Shown here: positions 25,951-34,676 of the stretch, in pieces
Numbering within the stretch: the first letter of the stretch is position 1
Layout of the letters: every line of letters begins with the position of its first letter
Origin: ChocPot-Mid sp043804925
Lineage (GTDB): Bacteria > Bacteroidota > Ignavibacteria > Kapaibacteriales > UBA2268
DNA length: 64,000 bases
NCBI GenBank assembly: GCA_043804925.1
Contig: JAZDIP010000044.1
Span: 1-64,000, forward strand
Reading direction: 5' to 3'
The notes under the pieces: model-generated
Database searches by the model: none
Told to the model about the DNA's origin: nothing
The model's input: only the letters and a program-made list of their open reading frames with translations
Program-made: the position numbers and the translations under genes

Positions 25951-26330
25951 GACAGGTCATGTGAAAGGTCAATAAGATTTGAAAATGAACCGGCTGTTTC
26001 AACATAATAAGTTTTATCAAACCTATCATTAATATCCTGGTATTCATCACCAATAATAACTTCTAATAGTTGTTTAATATCATTGGCTATAGCCAAAGAT
26101 TCCGCTTTCAACTTATGGGTATTTTCATTATCATTAATATTTCTTTTCAATGTTTGATGAATATTCCACAAAGCGGAACCGTTAAAAAGCAAATTTTCGA
26201 AAGTGTCAAGTTCATTATATGAAGCCGACATTTCGAGAATTGTTCCTATATCATTTCTTTTTCTTAAACCATCGTTTGTTGTATGGTCCAAAAATTCCAG
26301 TATTGATTTAGTATCCTTTGATAAATTCAT
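25869..26330 (-). CDS. Conserved-looking cytoplasmic protein of unknown function
   Basis: A 153-residue, predominantly helical, acidic protein that I do not recognise. It has no signal peptide or membrane segment. The C-terminus is a charged Ser/Lys tail. Features: 'ILEFLDHTTNDGLRKRNDIG' near the N-terminus and heptad-like helices after residue 60, suggesting a helical bundle. The 3' end overlaps murE by 82 bp in convergent orientation. The small membrane protein gene 26372-26521 is 41 bp upstream, so these two probably form one unit. Confidence 0.6.
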   Translation of the reverse strand: MNLSKDTKSILEFLDHTTNDGLRKRNDIGTILEMSASYNELDTFENLLFNGSALWNIHQTLKRNINDNENTHKLKAESLAIANDIKQLLEVIIGDEYQDINDRFDKTYYVETAGSFSNLIDLSHDLSQVKNLVARMKESNKFAKKDNSSESSK

Positions 26331-26371
26331 TAATCATTCAAGCTGTTATTGATTTTTTATTAACGGTTAAA

Positions 26372-26521
26372 TTATTGATTAATTTTGTCGGGTGACGTCT
26401 CAATCCATTCTTGGACAAAACCATCACTTGCCCCTGAAGGAAATTTAGGGATTTTAATTAGCGAAATAAGCGATATCAAGACAAATACGATAAACATCGC
26501 TATTTTCAATTTCTTTTTCAT
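26372..26521 (-). CDS. Small single-pass membrane protein (49 residues)
   Basis: Begins MKKKLKIAMFIVFVLISLIS: a positive N-terminus followed by one hydrophobic helix (residues ~8-25), then a short polar tail. The ATG at 26521 is preceded by TAGGATAT, a weak ribosome-binding site; the longer frame (from 26557) adds an unlikely leader. The family is not recognised. It lies upstream of, and is probably co-transcribed with, the 25869-26330 gene. Confidence 0.5.
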   Translation of the reverse strand: MKKKLKIAMFIVFVLISLISLIKIPKFPSGASDGFVQEWIETSPDKINQ

Positions 26522-26851
26522 ATTAAATATCCTATATATTTTAAATATCATTTCCATTTATTAATAATTACACATAAAAGTGTATTTTGTTCCTTTTCTT
26601 ATTTCTTTATGGCTTACAATCAGTTGTTACAACCTGTAAAACATTAAATTTTTATATATTATAACCACAAAATTGAACTAAGACGAAAAATTTTAAATAA
26701 ATTTTAAAAAAATATTTTAGAAAGTGAATATTTAGAATTATTTTAGTAAATGATGAATTTGTATCCTTTTATTTTTAAATAAATTCATTGAATATTACAA
26801 ATTGAAAATAAATTAATAATTTTATAAAAATTAAACCGAAAGGATTATACT

Positions 26852-27730
26852 ATGGGACACTCAAAGGATAATAACCATCACGGTGAAGAACCTAAAAAAG
26901 AGAAGAAGGAAAAGAAAGACAAACCTTTGAAGAAATTTAAAAAGAATGGCAGAATGACGGGTGAATTCTATGAGGAGGAAATTAAAAGACTTCAAAATGA
27001 ATTAGTTAAGCTGCAGTATTGGGTCAAAGACCAGGGTTTACGGGTTGTGATTTTGTTCGAGGGCCGCGATGCGGCAGGCAAAGGAGGTACTATTAAAAGG
27101 ATTACCGAGCCGTTAAATCCTCGTGGTGCAAGAGTAGTTGCTTTGAGCAAGCCATCAGATATAGAAAGAACACAATGGTATTTCCAACGCTATGTCTCAC
27201 ATCTCCCCTCTGCAGGTGAAATTGTTATATTCGATAGAAGCTGGTACAACAGAGCCGGTGTTGAAAGGGTCATGGGTTTTTGTTCAAATGATGAGTATCA
27301 GGAATTTATGAGGTCCTGTCCTGAATTTGAAAGGATGCTCGTCCGCTCAGGAATTAAACTACTTAAATATTGGTTCTCTGTTAGTGATGAAGAGCAGGAA
27401 GCACGGTTCCTTGGCAGGGTAAAAAATCCGATGAAACAATGGAAATTCTCCGACATGGATTTGGAATCTTGGAACAAATGGGTAGAATACTCAAGAGCTA
27501 AGGATGAAATGTTTAAATTTACCGACATTAAACAATCTCCTTGGTTTGTTGTAGATTCGGATGACAAGAAAAAAGCAAGATTAAACTGTATATCTCATAT
27601 ATTGAGCCAAATACCATACAAAGATGTCCGTCCGGCACCACTGGATCTGCCACCAAGGCAAATCCATGATACTTATGTCAGACCTCCAATGGAGGACCAA
27701 ACATTTGTAGCGGATATTTATCATGAATAA
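26852..27730 (+). CDS. ppk2: Polyphosphate kinase 2
   Basis: A 292-residue PPK2-family kinase that uses polyphosphate to phosphorylate nucleoside mono- or diphosphates. Walker A is GRDAAGKGG (about residue 72), Walker B IVIFDRSWYNR, and the lid is near 'GRVKNPMKQWKFSDMD'. Length and the 'PLNPRGARVVAL' segment fit the single-domain forms. The N-terminus is a Lys/Glu-rich extension (residues 10-35). An AAAGG Shine-Dalgarno sequence precedes the ATG. The ~290-bp region upstream holds only AT-rich sequence and a CAGTTGTTACAACCTG palindrome fragment (26621-26636). Confidence 0.94.
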   Translation: MGHSKDNNHHGEEPKKEKKEKKDKPLKKFKKNGRMTGEFYEEEIKRLQNELVKLQYWVKDQGLRVVILFEGRDAAGKGGTIKRITEPLNPRGARVVALSKPSDIERTQWYFQRYVSHLPSAGEIVIFDRSWYNRAGVERVMGFCSNDEYQEFMRSCPEFERMLVRSGIKLLKYWFSVSDEEQEARFLGRVKNPMKQWKFSDMDLESWNKWVEYSRAKDEMFKFTDIKQSPWFVVDSDDKKKARLNCISHILSQIPYKDVRPAPLDLPPRQIHDTYVRPPMEDQTFVADIYHE

Positions 27731-27838
27731 TGAGTTTAATGAGTTTTAATTGAAATAAATTTTAACATTGTCATTAACAGCAAAACAAAGAAAAGCGAAG
27801 AACCCAGTTCTATTTTCTATCTTCTGTTTTCAAAAGCC

Positions 27839-27892
27839 GTCATCCCGAGCTTGCCGAAGGACTGCTTCGTCGCTTCGCTCCTTGCAATGACA
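27839..27892. repeat. Composite GTCAT-bounded dispersed repeat
   Basis: Begins GTCATCCCGAGCTTGCCGAA and ends CGCTCCTTGCAATGAC, so the whole is bounded by inverted GTCAT/ATGAC ends. The left half belongs to the same family as 10673-10696 and 22806-22830. The right half is a CTTCGTCGCTTCGCTCC-type element. It lies in the gene-free stretch 27731-27945. Confidence 0.8.
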
Positions 27893-27945
27893 TAAAAGAT
27901 TTTGAAATTGTTTTCACAAGTTGCTTTAGACAGATAAAAAAAAAC

Positions 27946-27990
27946 AAAAGAAGTGAAGAATCCTTAACCGGTTTCTCCACTTCTTTTTTT
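27946..27990. terminator. Bidirectional terminator between ppk2 and prenyltransferase genes
   Basis: Stem AAAAGAAGTG (27946-27955) / CACTTCTTTT (27978-27987), with an inner AACCGGTT hairpin, an A-run before and T-run after. It is placed between convergent genes and works in both directions. Confidence 0.8.
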
Positions 27991-28010
27991 AGTATTTTAG
28001 TTCTTTAGTC

Positions 28011-28083
28011 TTTCTGTCTGCTGTCCTGCCGTCTGCCCTCCTGCCGTCTTTCTGTCATTCTACATTCTCCCTGTCTGCGGTCA
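28011..28083. repeat. CTGTCTGC/CTGCCGTC filler string
   Basis: About 70 bp of repeated CTGTC, CTGCCGTCT and TTTCTGTCATTC units just after the 3' end of the prenyltransferase gene. The same family is seen at 58543-58612 and within genes (14015-14047, 10697-10717, 44476-44511, 56599-56650). Confidence 0.75.
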
Positions 28084-28093
28084 GTTTTTCCTT

Positions 28094-29023
28094 TCATAAA
28101 TACGACACAAATACCGAAATTGCAATCAGGAGGTCAGTTATTAAAACAACTAAAACATTTTGTCCCATTGCGGGAACGATTAAATCGAGCTTATCTCCGG
28201 ATTTTATTGCTGTCATAGTCGCTTTCATGGCTATCGGTAATGTCAGCAAAGCTAAGTACAGCCAATAAGAACTTATATTAACCAAAGGTAAAACTATTAT
28301 TGTTGCATAAGTTGCAAAGATACCGAAAGCATAAATATAGGAAGCTCCCTTCCACCCGAACTTGATAACGAGATGAAACCGTCCACCCTGTTTGTCTGCC
28401 TGGGCATCCGGAAATTCATTCAGCAATAGAAGTAATGCCGTAAGAATTCCGGGTGGTATTGAGATTAGCCATACTTCTAAGGGTAATGTATCCTTCCAAG
28501 CCATTTCTGGTATAGCTGTCATAGCAACGTATGTCCCAAGTACGACAAATGTGCCAAGCGTTAAACCGGCAAAGAATTCACCGAGCAGTATTTTTGCTAA
28601 AAAGTTTGTATAAAAAACGGTTGCAAAAGCACCAAGTACGATAAATGCTATTAAAATGGGATGTGCAACGATAATGAAATATATCCCAATTATCAATCCG
28701 ATAACAAGTGTTGTTATTGCCGCTGTCAAAACGCTTTTAGGTGTGGTTTTACCTTCCGTCAACATACCGCTGCCGCCGCTGAAAGGATTACGGTTTGTAT
28801 TGAAATCTATTTTTGAGTGAAAGTCTGAATACTCGTTGAACAAGTTTACCGATGAATGAGCAGATACTACGCCTATCAACAATAAGACAGCATAAAGATA
28901 ATTGAAACCTTCAGCCGATGGATACTTGACGGCATAAGCAACACCTATTAAAACAAGAACCACAGCTAATAACAAGAATGGAGCACGAAACTGCTGCATC
29001 CAAATTTTAAAATTTATCCCCAT
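28094..29023 (-). CDS. menA: UbiA-family prenyltransferase, probably 1,4-dihydroxy-2-naphthoate polyprenyltransferase
   Basis: A 309-residue inner-membrane enzyme with eight or nine transmembrane segments. The two Asp-rich prenyl-diphosphate/Mg sites of the UbiA superfamily are visible: NLFNEYSDFHSKID with the following NRNPFSGGSGML, and LLNEFPDAQADKQGGR. The motifs are of the MenA (menaquinone) type, which would agree with menaquinone as the quinone in this lineage. No other men gene is nearby, so the exact substrate is inferred. Confidence 0.85.
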   Translation of the reverse strand: MGINFKIWMQQFRAPFLLLAVVLVLIGVAYAVKYPSAEGFNYLYAVLLLIGVVSAHSSVNLFNEYSDFHSKIDFNTNRNPFSGGSGMLTEGKTTPKSVLTAAITTLVIGLIIGIYFIIVAHPILIAFIVLGAFATVFYTNFLAKILLGEFFAGLTLGTFVVLGTYVAMTAIPEMAWKDTLPLEVWLISIPPGILTALLLLLNEFPDAQADKQGGRFHLVIKFGWKGASYIYAFGIFATYATIIVLPLVNISSYWLYLALLTLPIAMKATMTAIKSGDKLDLIVPAMGQNVLVVLITDLLIAISVFVSYL

Positions 29024-29278
29024 ATGAACCTCTATTTTATTTTATAAAATTGTTTATTTATAGTATATAACTTATGAAATTTTGAAATAACTTCAATATT
29101 TGAATATTTTTAAATCTGTTAAATTTTGATTAGTGATATATCCTTTCTCCTATTTCCTGTATGCTCCGGATGATTTCTTAAAATATTTCCGAATTTCAAG
29201 GAATATTCATATTTTAGTGTTTTAAGTATTTAGAATTTTTTTACTGTTGGATATTTGTATTGATATCAGGATAAAATA

Positions 29279-29995
29279 ATGAGACGATTATCAATAATAT
29301 TTATATGCACAATATTCTTGAGCTTTAGCTCTTGCTATGAACCAATACCGGGTTCCGGGAATATTGTCCGGCAAGAACAAGCTGTTTTCGGAGTAATTAA
29401 TTCAATTACACTGCTTAATAATGCCAAGGTATATATAACAGCAGGTTCTCCTCAAAAAGTTGAACTCGAAGTTGACGATAATTTTATAGATAATATTATA
29501 ATAAAAGTCAATAACAAAAAATTGACTATTTCATCCAAAGGCATCATCAGTCCTACCGTTTTAAATTTATACATAACAATAGCAGATATAGCAGAATTGA
29601 TTAATAAAGGAAGTGGAAAAATTATAATTCAAAATAATTTCAATCAGGGAAGCAATTTATGGCTAACCGTCTCCGGCTCGGGAAATATTGAAATCAATAA
29701 CTTCAATGCCACAGAATGTAATCTCTCTAATTCAGGCTCGGGAAATATCATTGCTAATACTGGTACTATTAATATTGGAGAATACTATCTCAGCGGAAGC
29801 GGTAATGTCAATTTCTCTTCTGTTATCAATACAAATGTTATAGCAAAGAATAGCGGTTCCGGAAAAATACTGGTTAATGTTACTGACAATTTAAATGCAA
29901 CCATAACTGGTAGCGGAAATATTGAGTATTGGGGCAATCCTTTAGACGTAACTCAAAACATTACTGGAAGCGGAAAGCTGATTAAGAGGAATTGA
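29279..29995 (+). CDS. Lipoprotein with GIN (head GIN/DUF2807) domain
   Basis: A 238-residue predicted lipoprotein: the signal peptide ends in LSFSSC at Cys19 (lipobox-like). The mature part is a DUF2807 'head GIN' domain, a repetitive parallel beta structure, with 'GSGNIVRQEQAVFGVINSI' at the start, 'GSPQKVELEVDDNFIDNI' and many 'GSGNI' turns (SGSGNIEINNF, NSGSGNIIAN, LSGSGNVNFS, TGSGNIEYWG). Such proteins are cell-surface or periplasmic and of unknown function. It is monocistronic; the AT-rich upstream region 29024-29278 shows no gene. Confidence 0.9.
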   Translation: MRRLSIIFICTIFLSFSSCYEPIPGSGNIVRQEQAVFGVINSITLLNNAKVYITAGSPQKVELEVDDNFIDNIIIKVNNKKLTISSKGIISPTVLNLYITIADIAELINKGSGKIIIQNNFNQGSNLWLTVSGSGNIEINNFNATECNLSNSGSGNIIANTGTINIGEYYLSGSGNVNFSSVINTNVIAKNSGSGKILVNVTDNLNATITGSGNIEYWGNPLDVTQNITGSGKLIKRN

Positions 29996-30006
29996 TAGAG
30001 AAAACA

Positions 30007-32130
30007 TCAATCTCCCCCATCTAATCTCTCCTCCACCTTAAAAGTTGCCATGCTAACTGCTCTTAACATATCGTAAGAAATTGGCATTTCCTTGCCTTGC
30101 TTCAATGCATCTATCACTGCAAAGACTTCTTCGCGGTGTCCTTTTCTGCCGTCATAAGTTTTCTTTGTTTGGTTAGCACTTCTGTATAAATCAAGAGTAC
30201 GGAAATCATTCATAATTGCCGAACTGCCTTCGCAAAATACTTCGCAATATTCCTTTGGCAATCCCTTGTCACCATTGGCAAGATATTGAATTGTACCGAC
30301 TGAACCATCAGAGAATTTCATTGTTATAACGACATTATCACGGTTCTTCATATCATTGTCTGCTGTTGAAAGAGATACTGCATGAATATTTACAGGTAAA
30401 GAATCAGTCATATAAACCATGCAGTCAAAGAAATGACATGCTTCACCGATTATTCTGCCACCGTGTTCAGGCAATTGTGCCCAATGTCCTTTGGGAATGC
30501 ACCCTGCATTAACTCTGTAAAGCAAGCTCATTGGAGCTTTTCTTTCGCTGAAGAATTTTTTCATATCAACAAATGGCTGTGAAAATCTGCGGTTGTATCC
30601 AACCATTACACGACCATTGTATTCTTTGACTGCATTATCAATTTCTTGTAGTTCTGTATGATTTACTGCAACAGGTTTTTCGACATAAACGGGTTTACCT
30701 GCTTTGATTGATTCAATCACAAATTTTGCATGTGTGTCATGTCTCGTTGCACAAAAAACGGCATTTACATCATTGTTGTTTATCATCTCGATTGAATCAG
30801 TTGAGCATAGTGCAAATCCAAATTTCTTTGCGGCTGATTGCGATGTTGCAGGTTCTGATGTTGTAACAGCAACCAAATCAGCACCGGCTTTTTGCAGATT
30901 TGGAATTAAATATGTCTGACCGAATGTTCCAGCACCAAGAAAAGCAATTTTGACATTCGATTTAGGTTCGTAGTGTTTTAACTCAATAGTTCTTTTGATA
31001 TTCTTATCTTGTATTTCAGGATATTTCAGAAGAATACCAAGAAATTTTTCTGCAGTTTTTCCCGTAATAATATCATAAGCATTTACTGCATCTTTAATTT
31101 CGAATGTATGAGTCGTCATTGAAGCAACATCCATTTTCTTTTGCGAAATCAATTCGAGAAAAGATTGCATATTTCTGTTTTCTGTCCAGCGAACAAATGC
31201 CGGTGGATAATCTTGACCTAATTCTTCGTAGAAAGCATCATATCTTCCGGGTCCATAACTGCAAGAGATTGTAATTTCAAGTTCTTTTTGGTAAAACGGT
31301 GAACGCTGAATGTTCATTCCAATAGCACCGACAACAACGACTCTCCCTTTCTTTCGGGCTAATTGAATTGCAAGTTCCATCGGTTCGTTTGAACTTGTAC
31401 TTGCGGTGATAATAACAGCATCACATCCTAATCCTTTTGTAAACGCATTTACATTTTTTACATAATCATTGCTACTTGGATATGTTGCATCACAACCATA
31501 TTTCTTTGCCTGCTCGAATAATGTTTCGTCAATATCCATACCGACAACATTGCATCCCGATGCCTTAAGCAGTTGTACTGTAATTTGTCCTAACAAGCCC
31601 AAACCAATAACAGCGACATTTTCACCTAAGCGGACATTTGCCTGCCGAACTCCTTGCATAGCGATTGAGCCAAGTGTTGTATAGGATGCATCTTCAAAAC
31701 TGACATTTTCGGGAATTTTGCAAGCTAAATTTTTAGGTATTGCAATATATTCAGCATGATTTGCATATCCCGCACCACCACAGGCAACCCGGTCACCGAC
31801 AGCGAAATCATCGCAATCAGTTTCGACGACAACTCCTGAAGCACTATAACCCAATACCTTGTAGTCTTCGAGTTTTGACATCACCCGGTCGTAAGTGGAT
31901 TTTATTCCTTCTTTTTTGACAAAATCCAAAACGAGCTTAACTTGTTCGGGTTGCTTTTTTGCTCTTTGGAGCAGTGAAGATTGGGCATTGGTAACGGAAG
32001 TTTTTTCCGTTCCTGCACTGATTAAAGAGTAAGCCGTTTTGACCAAAATCCCGTTTTTCGGGCATTCCGGAGCGGGAAGTTCTTCAACGAGCATTTCCCC
32101 TGATTTTTGATATTGAACTACCTGAAGCAT
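30007..32130 (-). CDS. Bi-domain oxidoreductase: MDR alcohol dehydrogenase fused to Gfo/Idh/MocA
   Basis: A 707-residue fusion. Residues ~1-370 are a medium-chain dehydrogenase with NAD(P)-binding 'VAVIGLGLLGQITVQLLKASG' and substrate-domain features (SAGTEKTSV; GDRVACGGAGYANHAEY). Residues ~385-707 are a Gfo/Idh/MocA oxidoreductase with 'IAFLGAGTFGQTYLIPNL', the EKPVAVN motif carrying the catalytic-type Lys, and 'EACHFFDCMVYM'. This fusion is usually found in surface-polysaccharide loci acting on nucleotide sugars or uronates. No glycosyltransferases are adjacent, so the substrate is unknown. Confidence 0.9.
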   Translation of the reverse strand: MLQVVQYQKSGEMLVEELPAPECPKNGILVKTAYSLISAGTEKTSVTNAQSSLLQRAKKQPEQVKLVLDFVKKEGIKSTYDRVMSKLEDYKVLGYSASGVVVETDCDDFAVGDRVACGGAGYANHAEYIAIPKNLACKIPENVSFEDASYTTLGSIAMQGVRQANVRLGENVAVIGLGLLGQITVQLLKASGCNVVGMDIDETLFEQAKKYGCDATYPSSNDYVKNVNAFTKGLGCDAVIITASTSSNEPMELAIQLARKKGRVVVVGAIGMNIQRSPFYQKELEITISCSYGPGRYDAFYEELGQDYPPAFVRWTENRNMQSFLELISQKKMDVASMTTHTFEIKDAVNAYDIITGKTAEKFLGILLKYPEIQDKNIKRTIELKHYEPKSNVKIAFLGAGTFGQTYLIPNLQKAGADLVAVTTSEPATSQSAAKKFGFALCSTDSIEMINNNDVNAVFCATRHDTHAKFVIESIKAGKPVYVEKPVAVNHTELQEIDNAVKEYNGRVMVGYNRRFSQPFVDMKKFFSERKAPMSLLYRVNAGCIPKGHWAQLPEHGGRIIGEACHFFDCMVYMTDSLPVNIHAVSLSTADNDMKNRDNVVITMKFSDGSVGTIQYLANGDKGLPKEYCEVFCEGSSAIMNDFRTLDLYRSANQTKKTYDGRKGHREEVFAVIDALKQGKEMPISYDMLRAVSMATFKVEERLDGGD

Positions 32131-32302
32131 AAAGTTTTCACAAAATTATCAATTTAACAAACCAAACAATTTTCAAATTTAAGAATTTAAGAGGAATTAA
32201 CTTGAAAAGAATTGTATTAGAAAATTTTGAATGTTCTTAATATCTTCAAATTCAAATATTTTTTATATCTTGCAAATTGCATTTAGGTACAATTAAACGT
32301 AT

Positions 32303-33298
32303 ATGTCTGAAAAAGAACAATTAGCACTAAGGATAAATGAACTTACGGGCTGGAATGTTAATCTTGCCCGTATGAAAATTGTAACCGATACTTCCGATTG
32401 GATGAATATCACACGCGGTGATGTCATGCGAATCGGTTTGTGCGATTGCGAGTTCGTCATACGTGGTAATATGCGTGAACCAAGATTTGGAATAGACGAC
32501 CAGCCGAAATACTGGGTTTTCCATGCTGTTGATTTAAAAACCGGTGAAGAAAAAATCATTAAGACCGTTTTCCATGAAGAATTTATAGCGCATATAGGGC
32601 TTTTCAAAATTCGTTGTTACCGTGACCCCATCAAAGAAGCTGATGTAATAAATCTGGTAAGAGGTGACGAAAGATTTATGCAGGGACAGGCATATCTCGA
32701 CACTGCAGGGAACAACGTAAGAGTTATTGATTTTATCCGCGGGAAGTCTATGTTCCATTATATCCCGAGTATCGAGAAGCCCCACGAGCAGTATTTTTAT
32801 GAAGATTTACCGGTAATTTTAAGAAAACTTCTTGTCAGTATTGAAGGGATTATGTACTTACATGCGAATGGATTTTGCCATGGAGATATTAGAAATGACC
32901 ATATTATTATTGATGCAGAGGACGGAAAATTCAGGTGGATTGATTTCGATTTAAAGCAGGATGTAACTGATTTTGATTTATGGAGTATTGGTAATATCAT
33001 TTCTTATGCCGTTGCCAAAGGATTAATTACTTTTGCACAGGCAACCAAATATCACAGGTTTAGCGATGACATCGCAAAAAGTCTTTCAAATGACGATGGT
33101 TCCGCATTTTATAATTACAGAATTATGAATTTAAAGAAGCTATTTCCATACATTCCGGAGAATTTGTCAAAGATATTGCAACATTTTATGATAAAACCTA
33201 TTGCATATTACAATTCTTTTCAAGAATTTTACGAAGATTATTGTGAGATGTTGGAAAAAGATTTTCCTGTTTCAGAAATTTTAAAGGATAATAAATGA
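32303..33298 (+). CDS. Protein kinase-like protein, coupled to a membrane acyltransferase
   Basis: A 331-residue cytoplasmic protein with a divergent kinase fold. The VAIK-type lysine is probably in 'EEKIIKTVFHEEF' (about residue 90), the catalytic loop is HGDIRNDHIII (canonical HRDxxxxN with His at the Asn position), and the Mg-binding DFG is DFD in 'WIDFDLKQD'. After it comes 'DFDLWSIGNIISYAV', equivalent to the DxWSxG segment of Ser/Thr kinases. It could be a protein kinase or a small-molecule (sugar, antibiotic-type) kinase. The replaced Asn makes activity uncertain. The ATGA overlap at 33295-33298 with the acyltransferase gene suggests a functional pair. Confidence 0.75.
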   Translation: MSEKEQLALRINELTGWNVNLARMKIVTDTSDWMNITRGDVMRIGLCDCEFVIRGNMREPRFGIDDQPKYWVFHAVDLKTGEEKIIKTVFHEEFIAHIGLFKIRCYRDPIKEADVINLVRGDERFMQGQAYLDTAGNNVRVIDFIRGKSMFHYIPSIEKPHEQYFYEDLPVILRKLLVSIEGIMYLHANGFCHGDIRNDHIIIDAEDGKFRWIDFDLKQDVTDFDLWSIGNIISYAVAKGLITFAQATKYHRFSDDIAKSLSNDDGSAFYNYRIMNLKKLFPYIPENLSKILQHFMIKPIAYYNSFQEFYEDYCEMLEKDFPVSEILKDNK

Positions 33299-34485
33299 AT
33301 GAAATAGATTATTACAGGAAACCCGCTTGGGCACCCAAGATGCTTTCTGTACAGCGAATCACGGCAATTGACCTTGCACGTTTCGTTGCAATGATAATGA
33401 TGGTTCAGGGACATGTTATTGATGCCCTGCTGTCTCCTACATATTTTAGTATTAATGAATTTCCGTGGGATATATGGCATTTTTTCCGCGGATTTACAGC
33501 ACAAGTATTTTTAATAGTATCCGGGACAGTTAGCGTTTTTGCTAATAAACGGCTTGAGGACGGAAAATTAAAACCCGATACATTCAGAAGAAGAGCAAAC
33601 CTTGCTTTAATACTAATAGCTATCGGATATTTATTTGCTTTTCCCGCCAACAAAATTTGGGACTTGTTTTTCATTGAAGAAAGATTATTGGTTTCCTTAT
33701 TCCGGGCTAATATTTTACAACTCATCGGCGTCAGTTTGTTATTCGTTATATTGCTTTATCGTTTTACCAGAAGCGATAAAACTCTTGGTAGAATTGCACT
33801 AACTATTGCAATTCTTATTTCAGGACTTTCACCTTTTGTTCATCAGATTAACTGGTTTAATTATCTACCGGAATTTTTTGCGGCTTATCTTTCGTTTGAG
33901 CATGGTTCTTTTTTCCCGATTTTTCCATATACTGCATTTATGTTTTTCGGGGTTTACCTTGGCACAATTCTAAAAAAAATTGATGCAGAGCATAGGACAA
34001 AATTTATAATTATCTGGATAACTCTTGCCGGAATTGTATTAATAGCTTCCGGTAGCGGAATCAGGGAACTATTATGGGATTTTTCGATTAGCATACCAAC
34101 AAAAATCAATCCCGGTGCCATTATGTCCCAAATTGGCTATGTGTTGTTAGGTATGGGTTTTTGGGCATTTATTTACTCAAAAACAAAAAAATTCTCTTTC
34201 TATTATGCCATGTTCGGCAAAAGAGCATTGATGGTTTATATTTTTCATTTGGTTGTTCTTTATGGAACTTCGTGGTTCCCAAGCATCGGAAATATATTTT
34301 ATCGCCAGATGACTGTTGCCTGGGCTTTATTTTTTGCTGTTTTGATTGAGTTTATTACCTTTGGATTAGTTTATTATTATGAGTATTTGATAAATAAATA
34401 CGAGAAATTTAATAAATACCATAAACAAGTTGTCGTAGGGATTATTCTATATTTTCTTCTAATTGGAAATATTTGGTTATGGTGA
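33295..34485 (+). CDS. Integral-membrane acyltransferase, DUF1624/HGSNAT-like
   Basis: A 396-residue protein with about ten transmembrane helices. The N-terminal signature 'ITAIDLARFVAMIMMVQGHVIDALL' with the membrane-embedded His of GH, then 'FFRGFTAQVFLIVSGT', fits the heparan-alpha-glucosaminide N-acetyltransferase-like/OpgC superfamily, which moves acyl groups across the membrane onto glycans. The substrate is unknown. The start codon lies in the stop of the kinase-like gene (ATGA), so expression is coupled, which suggests the kinase-like protein modifies or controls this process. Confidence 0.82.
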   Translation: MNEIDYYRKPAWAPKMLSVQRITAIDLARFVAMIMMVQGHVIDALLSPTYFSINEFPWDIWHFFRGFTAQVFLIVSGTVSVFANKRLEDGKLKPDTFRRRANLALILIAIGYLFAFPANKIWDLFFIEERLLVSLFRANILQLIGVSLLFVILLYRFTRSDKTLGRIALTIAILISGLSPFVHQINWFNYLPEFFAAYLSFEHGSFFPIFPYTAFMFFGVYLGTILKKIDAEHRTKFIIIWITLAGIVLIASGSGIRELLWDFSISIPTKINPGAIMSQIGYVLLGMGFWAFIYSKTKKFSFYYAMFGKRALMVYIFHLVVLYGTSWFPSIGNIFYRQMTVAWALFFAVLIEFITFGLVYYYEYLINKYEKFNKYHKQVVVGIILYFLLIGNIWLW

Positions 34486-34676
34486 TATTTTTTTACTTTT
34501 TAAAACTATTGAAGAAAGGAATATATATCTGAACTTATAAACCAATTTTATTAATTCATCTTATTTTCTTACATTTGTACTCGTTGTAGAAAAAGATTAG
34601 ATTGTTTTTTTTGATAAATGTTCTCGGAAATAATATCATTTAATACATTTTCTGAATTTATTTAAGGATTATAATT

